From Vespa crabro (lineage: Eukaryota; Arthropoda; Insecta; Hymenoptera; Vespidae), in the NCBI RefSeq assembly GCF_910589235.1, contig NC_060955.1, positions 15,948,838-16,012,837 on the forward strand: a DNA stretch of 64,000 nt. The letters run 5' to 3'. Shown one piece after another: positions 48,219 through 62,829 of this stretch; the first letter of the stretch is position 1, and every line of letters begins with the position of its first letter. The notes below the pieces were generated by a model, which was not told the origin of the DNA, did not search any database, and saw nothing but the letters and a program-made list of their open reading frames with translations. Both the position numbers and the translations under genes were made by a program.

Positions 48219-50150
48219 TCCTTTTATGCCCTATCTTAACCATTGTACAAGTCCTAGATTTCGAGCTGAATAAATTGTTCTTTTACAGAATCGCGAGAAT
48301 CGCGATAAATGCACAATTAACTGTTAAAAACGATTGTTCTTTTATCATTCGATGTTCTTATATTTAAAAAAAAAAGAGAAATTTTCGCGCGATAATTTAG
48401 TTAATTACTCTATTATTTTTATATCCGATGTAATTAATTTTTCAAAAGACAAACAACAATGAAATAAACGTTTCATTTGTTATCTAACACTCCTCGATAT
48501 TTTCGATTAAAAGAAGTTTACATAATAGCTAGCCTAGTTCCCAGCCTAAGCGTTAATATTGACGATTAATATGATTGAGAAATTAATATGATTAATATGA
48601 GAGAGACCAAGAGGAATGTCTTGCTTTGCTAGCCTCTTATTAGCTATAATTGCTTTTCGTGGCCAAGGACATTTTCTACTTGAAATTTTCCTTTGACTAC
48701 TGACGGAATAAGTAGTAGACATTCAATCACTATCCCGTATCTACTTTTTAACGTCTTTGCCAATTTATTGCGATATCGGATATGAGTATTCCTTTTCCAA
48801 TTTACATTATCTCCAAAAGTTCATCTAACTTCATCTTGGAATTCTTAATCCTAAAGAATTAATGGAGAGCATAAAGATGCATGTTAAAATTAATTGAAGG
48901 TCTCATTAACTTTTTTTTTTACTTTTTACATTCGTTAATCAAAATTACTATGATAATAAATCTATGCTACGTAATTAAGGAAAAAAGGAATAGGGAATAA
49001 AAGAAAAACTTTTTAGAACAAGTCATTCATTCCAAAAGAAGTTTCATCATTTCTATACATCTTCTCCTCTATTTTCTTTTCATGCCTCGCGAGAATACGT
49101 AGAAATATCCATATAGTGCTGACAACTATCATGGCTATAGTTAAAATGATATAAAGTTGGCCAATGTTGCATGTACGTGGGACTGTGATATATATTAAAA
49201 GTCAGGTAGAAGATTATAAAATTTTTAAATTTTTGAAATTGTAGAGAAACTAGTCCGATATCGGCATGCCAATTTTAATGTGAAATAACGTCGTCAAACG
49301 TCTTTATCCTTTTTAGGTCAACGTTAATGTAGTAAGATTTATATCAACGGGCCCTCCTTCCTTTATAAAATTGGAGAAATAATGATAGTTTACCCAAAAT
49401 GAAAATTTTAATTAATAGATCAACGGAAATCAATATTTATATCTTTTAAGATTAGTTTATCCAATATCTTATTCTTTTCGTTTCGAATTCGTAGTCGACA
49501 TTAAAGGAATTAAAATAATCGATAAAGTTTTTTATCCTATCGGGTTATAAACTATACTGTACCTTATGAACGATTTCAAATTTTAACTTTGTCAATACTC
49601 TTATCGAGCGTATTGATTAAAATAAATGAGTGACTTATAAATCAAAATGATTTCTATTATTCAATACTTCCGTTTAAAGCCTCTCGTTTTTGATCAAATT
49701 GGTTCGTAATTAACTTTTTGATAGTGTTAATGAGAGACATTAAAAGACGAAAAAACGAATAGGATTAAAGAAAAGAATCTGAAAAGAAAAGAAGAAAAAA
49801 TCTTTTTTACGATAAAATAGAAGAGTATTTAATCGACACTTTTTAGTATCGAACGAGAATAGTTCCATAATAATTGTTGTCGTTGAATATTTGCGTGCAA
49901 AATGTAGTTCGCGAACGATCGTAGCAAATATTTTACAAACGCTGTAGGACCAAGAGCGTCAGGTGCCAGCGATATCGCACGAGAGTGGAAAAAAATTAGT
50001 ACTCCCTCCCTTTGAAATTGAGTTTTTTCTGACGTGGAGACATTGAATAAATGCTGATCGTCACAATGACGTTAATGGAACATCCGCGGAAAACGTACGC
50101 GCGGTTATCGAATATTTTGTCCACTTTACAATGATCGAAGTCGATTTTGT

Positions 50151-50196
50151 CAAAAAAAAAAGGAAAAAAAAAAGGAAAAAAAAGATAAAAAAAAAT
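50151..50196. repeat. (A8-10GG)n purine tract
   Basis: A runs separated by GG or GAT. A degenerate homopolymer. Confidence 0.85.
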
Positions 50197-51315
50197 ACAC
50201 GACGGAATACCGAATCTATGTCGAACAAATTACTAAAAAAGTAAAAAAATAAAACATTGATTCTCCTAAAAATAACAACTGTCGTTGATAGTAAAAACTT
50301 TTCACGTTGAAACCTGAGTATACAGATACACACAGTAATTTGTACAAAATGCGCAATATCGATCGTGAGAAATTTGAGATCCGGTGGATAGTTCGATTGC
50401 ATTTGTTATTCTTCCCTCGCATCAGGAATAGGACTATAACCTATTTGATCAAACGATTTAATAGAAATAATGTCCTATGTTGTATATACGACATAGACAA
50501 GCAATTTATCTTATGAATTACGAACATAGAAGAGCTTAGAAAGCTGTTTCGTTGAAAGCTGTCGCGTCTACCGAAACGAGGAGTAGCACTATAATTTCCG
50601 TTTTTTGCCCCGTAATCCTTTATTACCTCGAACTCTTGCGATCGTGGAACATGGATCGATTCCTCGTGTTTGTGCTGAGAACGGAATTACAACGTCACTG
50701 TCTCTCTTAAGTAACACCACTACTGAAACAACTCACAAAGTTGTATTAACTTGATAATTTTCCCTTCGAGAACACTATAATGAAACGGTTAGAAAGTTAA
50801 TTCGTGAGAAAACAATCGCACGATCACTGTGAATTGAGGTCGTTGAGAAATATAGAAGTCATAAAATTGATTAGGAAAAAGGGCGATAATAAGCGGAGTC
50901 GAACGGAGAGATACGCAAGCAGAGAGATACACGTGGTGTCGCGACGTGCGCCCACGGTAGACTGGCGTTCGTTCGTCCGTCTGACTCGTTCCTGACTCTC
51001 CCTACTTGCTGGAAGGCCGACTGGGTGGTTGGCCGGGTGGCTGGTTGCTGGCGTTGCCTTGCTTGTTCGCCTTGCTTGCTTTACTTACCTCGCTTGTTGC
51101 CTGCCTACCTTGCCTGTCTAACCGGCGGACGGTCCTTGCACTATGCTTTGTCCTTCGTATGTGTCCTTGTTGCCTTTTCTTATCTCGTTACTTCAGTGCA
51201 TATACATTCGCTTATTTTCTCGTTCGTATATTTCATGCAAACTTATTAAAATTCTATTTTTATCACTCGATTTATGTGTGATATTTCTACGATTTAGACA
51301 TATTTTTGTATTTAG

Positions 51316-51317
<2 letters not shown>

Positions 51318-51363
<46 letters not shown>

Positions 51364-51384
51364 CATATATGTATATATATATAT
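51318..51384. repeat. (TA)n/(TATG)n microsatellite
   Basis: About 32 bp of pure TA, then ATGTATATATATACATATATG variants. Confidence 0.95.
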
Positions 51385-51716
51385 GAGTCTATGTGTTTCT
51401 ATGTAATTATTTTTTCTTAGAATTTACATACGTTATATTAAAAAAATACTATATCAAATATTATTTTGATCAAAATATTTTTGTATGTCTATGTAACTCT
51501 GATCTTCAATATCTTGCATGTTTTTATTTCACTCTTTTTTCAAAACGCCTTCTGGCTGTATATCTACACGTATGCCTTATTGCTATGATTTTTCTGCGTC
51601 GTTTTATTTCTGATATCCATCTGTTGTTCTTTCGAAGATGGCATCTTTGTTTCAGGTCGTTGTTACAGAATACAATACAAGCGCACGTTTAACGCGTTGC
51701 AGTTAAATGCATTGTC

Positions 51717-51767
51717 TCTTTCTCTCTCTCTTTCTCTCTCTTTCTCTCTTTCTCTCTTTCTCTCTCG
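51717..51767. repeat. (CT)n/(CTTT)n microsatellite
   Basis: Regular CTCTCTTT blocks. The Ser/Leu-rich frame across it is an artefact. Confidence 0.9.
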
Positions 51768-53281
51768 ATTTTCTAGTCTCGAATTTTCGTTTACGCGCGA
51801 TGTATGTATTTTCGATATTGCCGATCTGTACAAATTCCGTGAAAATATTACTCCGAATTTTCGTGTAATACTCGCGCACGCACGCCCATCGACGATTATT
51901 ATTCGCACACCGGCCAGTAATAAAATTTTGTTGGAATTCGATCTGGTTTTCAGGGACCAAATAAAAAATGATTTGTATGCATACATAGTTACACGTTCGT
52001 TACGAATTAAAAAAACAAAGAAATGGTAAAAAATGTCCATTTGAAAAATTTTCTGTAAGGCACGTCAAAACAAGTCGAATCTTCTACCGAACGATTAATA
52101 TCGATGATTCTTTTACGTCAAATTTATTTTATTTCAACCTGGTAAATTCGAAGCAGATTAAACTCTTGACAATTGGTTTTGACACATGGTACAAGGGGAA
52201 AGCTCGCATTAAGAGCTCGTAGAAAATAATTAAACATGAAATCAAATGACATAAAAAAAGAGAAAACGAAAATATTGTCGATTGAAAAAAATTTTAGAAT
52301 TACATATTATATATGTATTTCAAGAACATTTCTTATTATTCTTATACCTATATTTTGTCGTATTCCGATATAGTTTTCTGCAAGAAATAATGTAGAACCC
52401 GGCGAATCTCAATGTTCAGTGCTCGCCGTCGTCAGCGAAGTAAGTTTAAAACGAGAAGATCGAACTTGTCCCGAGGCTGACTAAAGCTCGTATAAGCGAT
52501 AGAAGAATGGTCGCTTTCGACGCAGGGCAGCCCTCTTAAAGTCAGCCCATGGCTATCCCGATAAAATATTACGAGCTAAATCTTCCATGATATGTGGGAG
52601 ATAGTATGTATTTGTGTGTGTTTGGGTAGTGGTGTATGCTATGTTTCGAGTTCGAAAAAGAATTATGGCTTCGTGTTCTGCAAACAAATATAAATATTTG
52701 TGTAAAACAGTATTTTGTAACATGTTATCATTCTTTAATGAATTTATATCTGTTGAGATTACTTTAATTTTCTTTTTTCTTTAAATTCTTTGTGAATGAT
52801 ACTAATTTATTACTTCCAAAAATGTTATTTTTAAATATTCCAGGATATATAGCAGAATATTTATCAGTCATTAAACGGCAGAGATTGTTGTTAAATGTTA
52901 TACGTTTCTGTGTTTGAATAAAAACTGTGGAAGAATATACCACAATACTGAATGGATGACATTAGATGACATGGAGATCGAGATTAGATGCAAAGTGCTC
53001 AAGATTGTCAGAAACTGAAAATATTTAAGGATGCCTATGTCTAACAATGTATTTTTTTAAAACGAAAAATGATGAGTTACTCGTAAAATACGGTTTAACG
53101 AAAATCTCAATCAAAAAGCTCCAATCCAATCAATCGGTTCAAATAATCCTGAGTATTTACTGTAGCACGAATAGCCTTCGTACTTGTTGCAGTGTGACTG
53201 ATGGATGAAAACTGACCCTATGAAGGCAAATTAGTGTGAATACTTTCATTTCATATAAGTAGGAGATTGATCGAAGGACTT

Positions 53282-53356
53282 GGATAACTTGGTAATGGTT
53301 AGAGTAGCCGCCTGGAAAGAGGAAGATCCGAACTCGAATCCCTAATTCAGATTACC
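53282..53356 (+). tRNA. tRNA-like relic, probably a tRNA pseudogene or SINE head
   Basis: Contains a D-arm/A-box-like GGTAATGGTTAGAG, an anticodon-arm-like CCGCCTGGAAAG, and a T-arm/B-box-like GAACTCGAATCCC in tRNA order and spacing. The anticodon stem does not pair (CCGCC against AGGAAG) and the T stem and acceptor ends are poor, so it is not a working tRNA. TCGAATCC and GGTTAGAG are typical of pol III internal promoters, and tRNA-derived SINEs start this way. No clear 3' tail was identified. Confidence 0.45.
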
Positions 53357-56300
53357 CGGCCGCCCAACTTTTTTCATGAATCTTACATTAAGAAGTCGCC
53401 TTTCAAAGCATTTTTTTTAACAAAAATGGTTGCTGCTCTACATAGCTGTCGACACTATACATGAAGGTCATGTATCAACTTTCATTCAAAGAAATAAGTG
53501 ATAAATTGAATTAGGTTTGAACGAATTAAGGAACAAGAGACAATCCCTTTTAACAAGACTCCAAAAATATATTATAAATCTGTTCATTCGAAGTTAACGA
53601 AAAAAATGAAAAACGTAAAAATGTTGATTCTAAAAGTAAAATTTTGTTAAGTTGAGTGCTTTGATGCTTTAATAGAGTCTTTAAAGAGCGTTCAAAAGAT
53701 CGTTTCTTGAACGGAGAGACAAATCGGATCGACTAAATCGATTTATGTCGATGAACGATCGAGCAAAGAAAACTAATTTGAAAGTGAAGAAGTTTTCTAG
53801 TAAAATCGATTACTTTGAGGCGTAAGATTATCGTTAAAAAGTATAAGGTTTATTTATAAATAAGTTCTAATTTAAGTAAACAGCTTATTAAATATAAATA
53901 TTATTGCAATAATATTATAAATTATTACAGTTAATATTATTACAATTATATTATATATATATATACATATAAATTATATTAATTAATATTATTAGAATAA
54001 TATTATTTATGGATTAACTCAATATTTATTACTTCTAATAAAAATGATAAAAAATTAACATATATATCTATGTATATTCTATTGGATTGATTCATAAATA
54101 AGTTTTATATTATTATAATAAACTTTTTAATTTTTTAACGGCACTTATTTATAAATTAATATATATATCTAAATCTTTCTTATACGTTAGCGGTAGCTAT
54201 AAATTTCCTCACATCAAAGGTTTAATAGTGTTTTGTTAATGAATGCAATCAGCTCCCTCTCGATAAGAGTGTTTGAGAGTAGTCGATGTGATATTACTTG
54301 CATATTTCCGTCAAACACTTTATCTTAACGCATTAATGCGATATATTAGTTTGGGTTGACACGATATATATTCAAAATGTAAAGTTCTCGCGATTAGACA
54401 GTTGTCGTCGAATCGATACGTGGTTAAAGTGCGACCTCGTATTTCCGTCGTTGATAGCTACGCGAGAACGAGTAAGTACGAGAGGCTGAGAGAATGAGAG
54501 ACCGACAAGGAATCCTTGCGAGTGGTGACGGCGTCGTACAAATGTTCTGCACTTTGATAATTAGCAAATGTTACAACAACGTATAGCGTGTCTCTCGTCC
54601 GGTGAAACTAATATGTCACTTTCATGCACTCCACAAACATAATCCGAATTGCGAAAACCGTTATTCCAAATGCGAAAACAATGAGAGACTAACTTAAATT
54701 GTAAGCAAATATACGTATTATCCTTCTAACAATGTTAGAGAGTTAGTTTCCATCAGAAAAAATATGCATGATGAACGTAAAAACGAACAAAATATTGAAC
54801 TTCGAAATATATTTTTTTATAATTATATATCTATTCACAAATCAGTAGGAAAAGCAAGCATATAATTTAAATAAGAATATTTCATTCTAATTAAAATTTT
54901 TGTTTTTCAAACTCAAAATTATCCTGATTCATATCTTTACGTCGAGCAACAACATTCAACTTCAAAGATATTCTAACGAGTTCATCCAATTCGGAATATC
55001 TCATCAGCGAATTTCCTCGAACTCCCTCGGTTGATTCTGCGTAGTTCTATATTACTACGTGATATGTGTGAATTACCGTTTCATATCCATATGTACCTAT
55101 TAACCAAAAAAATACCTGTTACAAAGCTTAAGATACACTACCCATATTGAACGATCCTCGTTAATGGAACATAGAAGCACGTACAATTTATTAAATAATG
55201 ACGATACGGTGGCTCATCAGACTATAACTTCGTGTAAAGATAAAGTAGTATTGGTACGCTTGCTCAACGTACGCACATATACACACATACACACACATGC
55301 TTTTGGAAATACTCGAAAAAGAATTTCCAGTTTGGTTGACATACGAGACGAGTGACGACGCGAGAAGTTTTCGTAGAAGCAAGTAGTAATGGACGATCGT
55401 TTGGAAGTTCGCTAATGACTATCGCTACTTGGTGCCGAACTACCAGTTTACATGTTTCCTGATTTACACGGTATGACACATGGAGGAAAGTTTATCTACC
55501 TCGAACCGTCTGCTACCCAGGCTCAACCCCTCTTTCACATTCACACCCTTCGTCGCGCAGACTGTTCCTTGCATAAACCGTAAATGAACGAGCATAGTTG
55601 TGAGTGAAACTGGGTTACTACTTGACGCGTTTCCAATAAGATTTTTTCTTTTCTCTTTTTCTTTCTTTCTCCCTTGGCTTTTTATCCAAAGAAATGTGTA
55701 ACTCTCGTGCTTTCGTGTAGAAACTTTTTCTCGATCGCAAAAAATATGTGATTATTTGCGAAAACGCGACTCCTTTATTTTCATCTCCTCCAAAGTCGAT
55801 AATCTCGAGAGTGCGAGTTTCGACTTTCTTCTCGTCCGTAGACCTGACAACTAAAAGTTCCTATCTACTCATGGCTAACCTAACCGTCTTTAAAGCGTCC
55901 TTCGTGGGGTCCTCGTGGGAGCCGTCAGTGTTGTCGTTGTGAAACTCGAAACATCAGGTGGTATTCACGGTTGGATTTTCCTTTCTCTCTATTTTCTAGA
56001 TCGTATATCATTTCACGGTACTCGATGTCTTTTATTCAACCCTCCTTTCTCTCTCGCTTTTTCCTTGCTTCACGTTGCGCTAGTTTTCTTTCATACTTTG
56101 CGTTCGTGTTTCTCTTTTACTTTTATTTTTGAACGAAGATAGTTTAACACAAAAAACCGAATTCAATTGCGCCGCTTGCAAACTGCATCAATCACTTTAG
56201 ATATTAGATAATTATATTTCAAGGAAATCAAATTTATGAATAATAGGTGGATAATGATCTTGCAATGATATTCGACCATATGCAAGAATATATATGCTTG

Positions 56301-59300
56301 TCTTATACGATAATAATCTTCTTTCTCTCTCTTTTCAATCAATTGAATTTGCTGACACAAATAGCCAGAACAATTGAATTTCCGATAAATTAATTTCCCA
56401 CTTCTTTCGTGGCTTTTCAATTTCTTATTTGGTATCTCTTTAAAGAGATATTTACGAATCACCACTTCTTATATTCAACGTTTTCATACTATCCTTCTAT
56501 CTGCAAAAGTCTATAAATTGCTATTGCTTTCGATAATGAAAAATATTTATACATTATTTGAATTTCGAATGATGCGATATTTTTAGTTAGACATTTGCAT
56601 GAAATAATAACAAATCGTTTGAATCTCATTATCATCTGTTTTTTGATCATTAGGTTAATTTTATCTGTGCTTGTTCCGAACTAATCAAACGTAACGAGCT
56701 ATTTAATTAATATATTCGATTTACAGCACTGTAAAATAATTATCCAGTATGATTTCGGTTTGAAAAGTATTTTAAAATACTAATGATATAAACTTCATTT
56801 TAATATATCTATAAAAATATAGGAACGAAATCGTGGTTACAGTTTATTATCTTTTTTCCTTTGTTCAACTTTTTAATCACGAAAAAAAAGAACAGTATTT
56901 GTGATGTATGAGAAAAAAAAAAGTCACGTATTTTGATTTCATTTCCATTTGCGAATTATCGATCGTTGCTCTGATAATTCTAAACATCAAGTTCTATCAC
57001 TTTTTGCCCAATGCCCTCGGTATGAAAAATTATGGAGAAAGAACGAATAAGTATTGGAATTATGTCGTTCTGTTTTCAAAAGATCGATGAAATTTGTATC
57101 CGACTACATGCAAGTTCGATTTGAAAAAGTTTAAAAACACACTCTGCTGGCCGAAATTCACTATAAACATTGATGCTCTCTGAAAAAGTTCTAATAAAAA
57201 CGATGAATGACACGAAGGTTGGATATAGTAGAAAATGTGAATAAATGCGCGAAATAAAGTGCGAACTGCGAAGAAATTCTTCTAGCTAAAAGTATTTCGC
57301 GATGGTACTTTATATAATCTTCTTTCACGATGAACTTACAAGGAAAAAGTTTCGTGTGATTTAAACAAATCTACATTGTACACAACGACTCAACGAACTC
57401 CCAGCAACTTTAATAAGCCCTCAAGCGCTACTTGAAATTGTGGCGATTGCGTTTCCCTTTATGACTGCTGTCGCATTAATAGGACTTCTCGTGACGTTAT
57501 TTTTAAAATGATTAATTTTTTTCTGTCTCGAACGAGTTCGAAAAAGATAAAGATATTTTAAGAAAAATTTTCTTTTTTGTATTAACATCTTAAAACAAAT
57601 AAAATATCTTAATATATTTACTTGAAATATAATGCATAATAGCCTAGATTAAGAAGTAGCATGGTTGCAGTGAGATAGCAATGAGACGTCAAAGTCAGTG
57701 CCTGTCAGTCTCGACGGATATACGTCATTGGGACGATCCTCGCGTGAATTCAGTCTAAGGGATCGTATATAACGCGTCATGGCGGCCCGCGTATGTGGAA
57801 CAACGTCCGTAAACGGTCGAAATCTCGGAACACCGATAAGACATATACATACATACACATGCGTGTTCAGAGCCAGAAAGCGAGAGAGAGGAACACGCAA
57901 GCGTAGAACTCAGTAGAGAGGGTGCCATAGGGGTGTATATAGAGGAGCTAGGCATATCTACGACGCTGTACACATTTGCATACGGCATTCGAGTCGTCCT
58001 CGGGTTTCTGGATATGCATGAGGGAGACTGAGCCGATGGAAGGCAAAATTTTGGGTAGAAACTTAAGTACTCACTATACCGGGATCGTCGTATACTCTCG
58101 AGTATTGTCATATCATCATATCATTTGGTATTTCTTCTTTATCTCTCTAATTCTCTTTTAACATTAAGTGCTAATTGCCTTCTTCCAAGCGTACCCTATG
58201 CTTCATAGTTTTAATTTATTCATATAATATCTGTCTTACTGTAGTCTGTGAATGTAGATTCAAAAAAAAAAAAATAGTAGAATTTTAGTCACGTTCTTCG
58301 TTCTTGTGCTTATTTTAAACTCAACTGTTCTTGTGCAATAAAAATTCGTCTCTCTTTCTTTGTCTTTTTCTTTCTATGTATTTCATGTTCTTTTCGCGAC
58401 ATTGGTTTTTTAGTCAAACCACTTTTGGAACACTCTTTAAGTTCTCCTTATTTCTTGAGAAACAATGCGTGCCAAATGTATGCATACATAGCGAGCCTTG
58501 AGTTGGGCACCACTTCATTTGCATTCTCTCCATGAAATATGCATTTCCTGTTACACGACGATCCAACCTCGCTTGAGGTTCTCCTCTAGTAACCGAATGT
58601 GTACACGTGCACGCGCGAGCAGACACACGTGTTATCTGCGACTGCGTGCGTGGCCGCCATTGGCCGGCGTATAAGTAATTGCGAAAACGTTTGCAAGTAA
58701 AGACTTTAGTGATTATTTCTGTAAGTTTCCTCTTCCAACAGATTCGACTCCTTCCTTGTAATTTTTATTGGACACACGTTTTCTCTTTTGGTGTGAATTA
58801 CCTTCATTATTTATTCAAACAAATTGGATATATTTATAACAAGCTGAAACTAATGCAAGAAATAGCTATTTTTTATGCTTGAACAATTCCTGAAGACATT
58901 GAGATTGGAATGAAAAATATTTTTATCTGTTAAACTAAGTTTTCTCTTTTGTGTATCGAGAAACAGTTTTTTTTCTCTCATTTCTTTTTTTTTCTTTCGA
59001 GAGAATCGAAGGTTTGCTTCGCGATGAATTCCGTTCAAATTTTCAATTTGACTTCTATTTATCATCCTTTCCAATACGGTCTCCATCGTATTTTATAATA
59101 TTATCGTTATAATGCATGTACGATTGTCGTTGGTTCCCATGTAACGTTTGAAGAATTATTCTGTTTAACCATTTATTCCGACAATTCCGATACGTTTTAT
59201 GACTAATTATTTATGAACGAGTATTGAATTTCGTGTAGCCGTGCCCTAGTTATAAATTACATGTATCGATATGTTCACGAGTGAATTGCGTAACATATAG

Positions 59301-59702
59301 AATTGTATATAGATACATACTCTACATCCAACAAACGAAAATATATATGATAACGAGCGAATTGAAGGATTTAAATTAACAATTTCTTTTACATCCTTTC
59401 GTGCTTTACGTTTATAAGCAGCTCGCGATAAGAACATTAGAGAGTTCGCGTGAAACTAATCTATATTTTATTTTTTCTATTTTCGAAATATTCCATGCGG
59501 AACGTGACCGAATCAAATTGCAAATTAACTCGACGGCGAATGCGAGCTTTAATCGGCATAACTCGTCGTATATATACCTACGGTATATATGTATATAAAT
59601 ATGTATATAGGTACATCAGGGCTTCGTTACGATGCTAATTTTAATATCCATCTCTGTTGAATTCGGCCAACAGGATGAAACTTTTCAAAGTGTATTTCGA
59701 TT

Positions 59703-59756
59703 TCTCTTTCTATCTCTCTCTCTTTCTCTCTCTCTTTCTCTCACTCTTTCACTCTT

Positions 59757-59788
<32 letters not shown>

Positions 59789-59789
59789 A

Positions 59790-59831
<42 letters not shown>
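59703..59831. repeat. Long (CT)n microsatellite
   Basis: About 130 bp of CT with CTTT and CACT interruptions and about 40 bp pure at the right end. Confidence 0.95.
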
Positions 59832-59835
<4 letters not shown>

Positions 59836-61298
59836 TCTTTAAAAAAGTAAAAAAAAGAAAAAAGAAAGAAATAAGAAAAGATACTCGACGAGATGGCAAG
59901 TATATTCGCATCGACGAAGTTCGAGCGGTTTCTTTACAGGAAACGAAAGTTTTCCCTCTCTTTCTCTTGGATTTGCAAGAGTACTGGCATACTCGGAAAG
60001 ATGATTTTGTGAAAGACGAGAGGAGAAAGACAGAGAGGAGAGAGACAGAGAGGAAAAAGGTTCCGCGACGGCGCTTTTCTCCGAGATCTGATTTTCCGAG
60101 GCGCGCTTCTCGTTCGCGATCCGTTCGCAGAAGGTATTTTCAAAGAGACCGCCGGCTCTCCTCTCCATTCCCGCGTCTCCCTTTACCCCTTTCCTTCTCG
60201 TTGGCGTTCCACTTTCTCCCTTTGCAGTGACGAAGCTTCCTCCTTTACAACCCTTCGTCACTCGTGGCCAAGAACGTCGTTCCTCTTCCACAACCCACTT
60301 ATACATACATCCACAGAAACACGTATACACACAAGAATGTGCGCATACACACACACATATACAGACGTGCCCATACATATACAGGCACGCACGCGCTAAA
60401 CATACACATGCATAGAAACATTCATTTCTTTTCGTTCTTTCACCGGCGCGACAGCTCGATGATGGTGATTCCACGTCGCAACTTCAACCGCAAAAGGAAT
60501 GTTCCGAAATACGTGTCAAAACTCAGTTTTGATGTCTGGAAGATCCTCACGCTCGGCCGTTTGTCGTCTCGCGAGAAATTCTCGTGTAAAAGAGGACGGA
60601 TCGATCGCGTTATACATTTATCTATGTATAGGTATACGGCGAGACAGCAATTTCTATCGAGCTTCGTTCGCAATCCGAATCGTCACACCGAACGAGATTT
60701 CGTTCGAAAACTTTTTGTCGCTCTAACCACACATAATACTCGTATATGTACACATACATACACGTAAAGAGAAAAGCCGATAAAAATCGAAGTCTCTGCA
60801 AAACGGTTCGCCTTCTCGCTTTTCGCTATTTTTCCGTGAATACTCCAACGATTTGTGTGTATGCTCGACATCGGACGTTGTAATATCATGATTTTCTTCT
60901 TTGGAATCCTCCAGAAATGTGCTCTCAAGTCATCAAGATTCTCAAGAATTCGTGAGAGACCAGATTGTGTCGTGGAATTCCTTTGATGGGAATTTAGAGA
61001 ATAGATAAGTCGTGAATGTTATTTTGGCATATATATGAATACATACTTTTGCGATACCATTTATCTCTTTTTATCTATAGATATATTTATTTCTTTGAAT
61101 CATAACATTCGGATCGTTAGTTTAAAATGTTCACTTATTTACTTGTATTTTACAGGAACCTGTTTTTAAAATCGCACCTATCTTGATACTTTAGCTTTAA
61201 TGTGGACGGAAGCCGCGCGTTTTCCTCCCGGATACTTTGCTTTTTGTCGACGAGGACGCACTTTGATGTACTACGAGAAGCGGCAAAGGGTGGTGTAA

Positions 61299-61380
<82 letters not shown>

Positions 61381-61420
61381 GAGAGAGAGTGATAGAGAGA
61401 GAGAGACAGAGAGAGAGAAA
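61299..61420. repeat. Long (GA)n microsatellite
   Basis: About 60 bp of pure GA, then two GTGATA-interrupted blocks and a GACA variant. The longest GA-type array with internal period shifts in the right half. Confidence 0.95.
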
Positions 61421-62810
61421 GCGTGCAGTGGTAGCGTGGAAGCAGTAACCAATGAAAGCCTAGTCAATGAAAGGCGAACGTACTTGGTAGCTCACAATGG
61501 ACGGTGCAACTGAAGAGAGCAGAAAAGACGACGACGTTTCTACTGGAGCAACCTTCTTGCATTCCTCCACCCTTCGTTTCAAAGATTCATCGGTGACGTT
61601 GACGTCTTTTAGATGTCAAAAAAAAAGAAGGGATAGGGAGAAAGTGCTTATTTTCGCAAAGGTTGTTTCGAAAGAAGAGGCGAGCTTGACGAGAGACCAA
61701 TAAAGGATAATAGCGAGGAAGAGATGGAGGATAGAAAGAGATGGAGGTAGGGAGAGAAAGAATGAAAGAAAGAGAGAGAGAGAGAATTCCTCTTACTATC
61801 CTGTACTTCGCTAGAAAATAAAACCTGTTCGTGATCCGCTTTCCTGTCAGATCAAAGACGAATTGTACAGAAGAGTTCATTAATGCCTGTACTTAAATAC
61901 TTTAAACGCGACTGGCATGAAATACCTTTTTTCCATTCAATCTCAGACAAGAAAGAGAATCGGACAGAAGGATAAGGTCATTTGGAGCGTTAAATCTGTT
62001 AGAAATCGAGTGACTAAGGCAAACGAATTTTGTATATAATTTTCGTTCGGCTAGAGACAACGGTTGTTAAATATATCATTAACGAGTTTGTTCATAGCGA
62101 TACTTTTTTATTATCAGAAGGGTAATAAATCGGAAAGTGCTCTCTTATTTGTTAAATGGAAATTAGAGAAAAGAGAATCAAGAGAACTTTATTTTCGAAT
62201 AATTCACAAAGTTAGCTCATTTACCAAAGTTAAAAACAAAACGCAAATCCTTCCCTTTGATTCAAATTGTTCAGTATGTTAGAGAATCAAAGATTTTCGA
62301 GAGATTCAATGAAATTTGGTGTGCCGATTCGCGTGCCTTTGCCGTGGGCTCCTTGAGACGCGGGTCTAAGATGTAAGGTTGGGCGATCTGACTTTCAGAT
62401 CTCTCTGCGAGCCAAACGCATAGAGGGTTAACCGCATTGCCATAAATTACCGGACTTGATGTATTACCGCGTGGTTGCTCCACTGAGCTCCAACATCCAC
62501 TCCTGCTCTTTGCTATATAGCTCTATGTACTTGTACGTATATACATATACCTATTTAAATACATATACGTAGGTATGTACAAGCGTATCCGCGAGCATGA
62601 CACAATTTATCTTCTATTTGTCGCGCGTGCTCGTATCTCTGACGTGTCCGTGCAAGTACGTTTTTACTTGTAAAATGCATACGTCCGTTTTCCATAATGC
62701 AACTACATAACGCTCGTTATCATTCTAAACATACCCTCGTTGTTGACAGTTGCCATGAGATTCTTTAGATATTTCTTTTTTACGAGAGAATTTTGAAAAT
62801 CAGAGGATGG

Positions 62811-62829
62811 TTTTTTTTTTTTTTTTTTA
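62811..62829. repeat. Poly(T) run
   Basis: About 19 consecutive T bases in AT-rich sequence. No retro-element recognised next to it. Confidence 0.85.

Noticed and set aside
59967..60230. Plus-strand frame with RS-like stretch (RRASRSRSVRRR)
   Set aside because: The arginine/serine content follows from CpG- and GA-rich DNA. There is no RRM, no splice context, and it overlaps an equally open opposite-strand frame.
59839..60474. 211-codon minus-strand open frame, Cys- and Ser-rich
   Set aside because: It spans a CT microsatellite, an ACAC/ATAC-rich tract and purine repeats; composition is low-complexity and no domain is visible.
62271..62483. 70-codon minus frame (MEQPRGNTSS...)
   Set aside because: No domain, no splice support; a CpG-richer patch is the simpler description.
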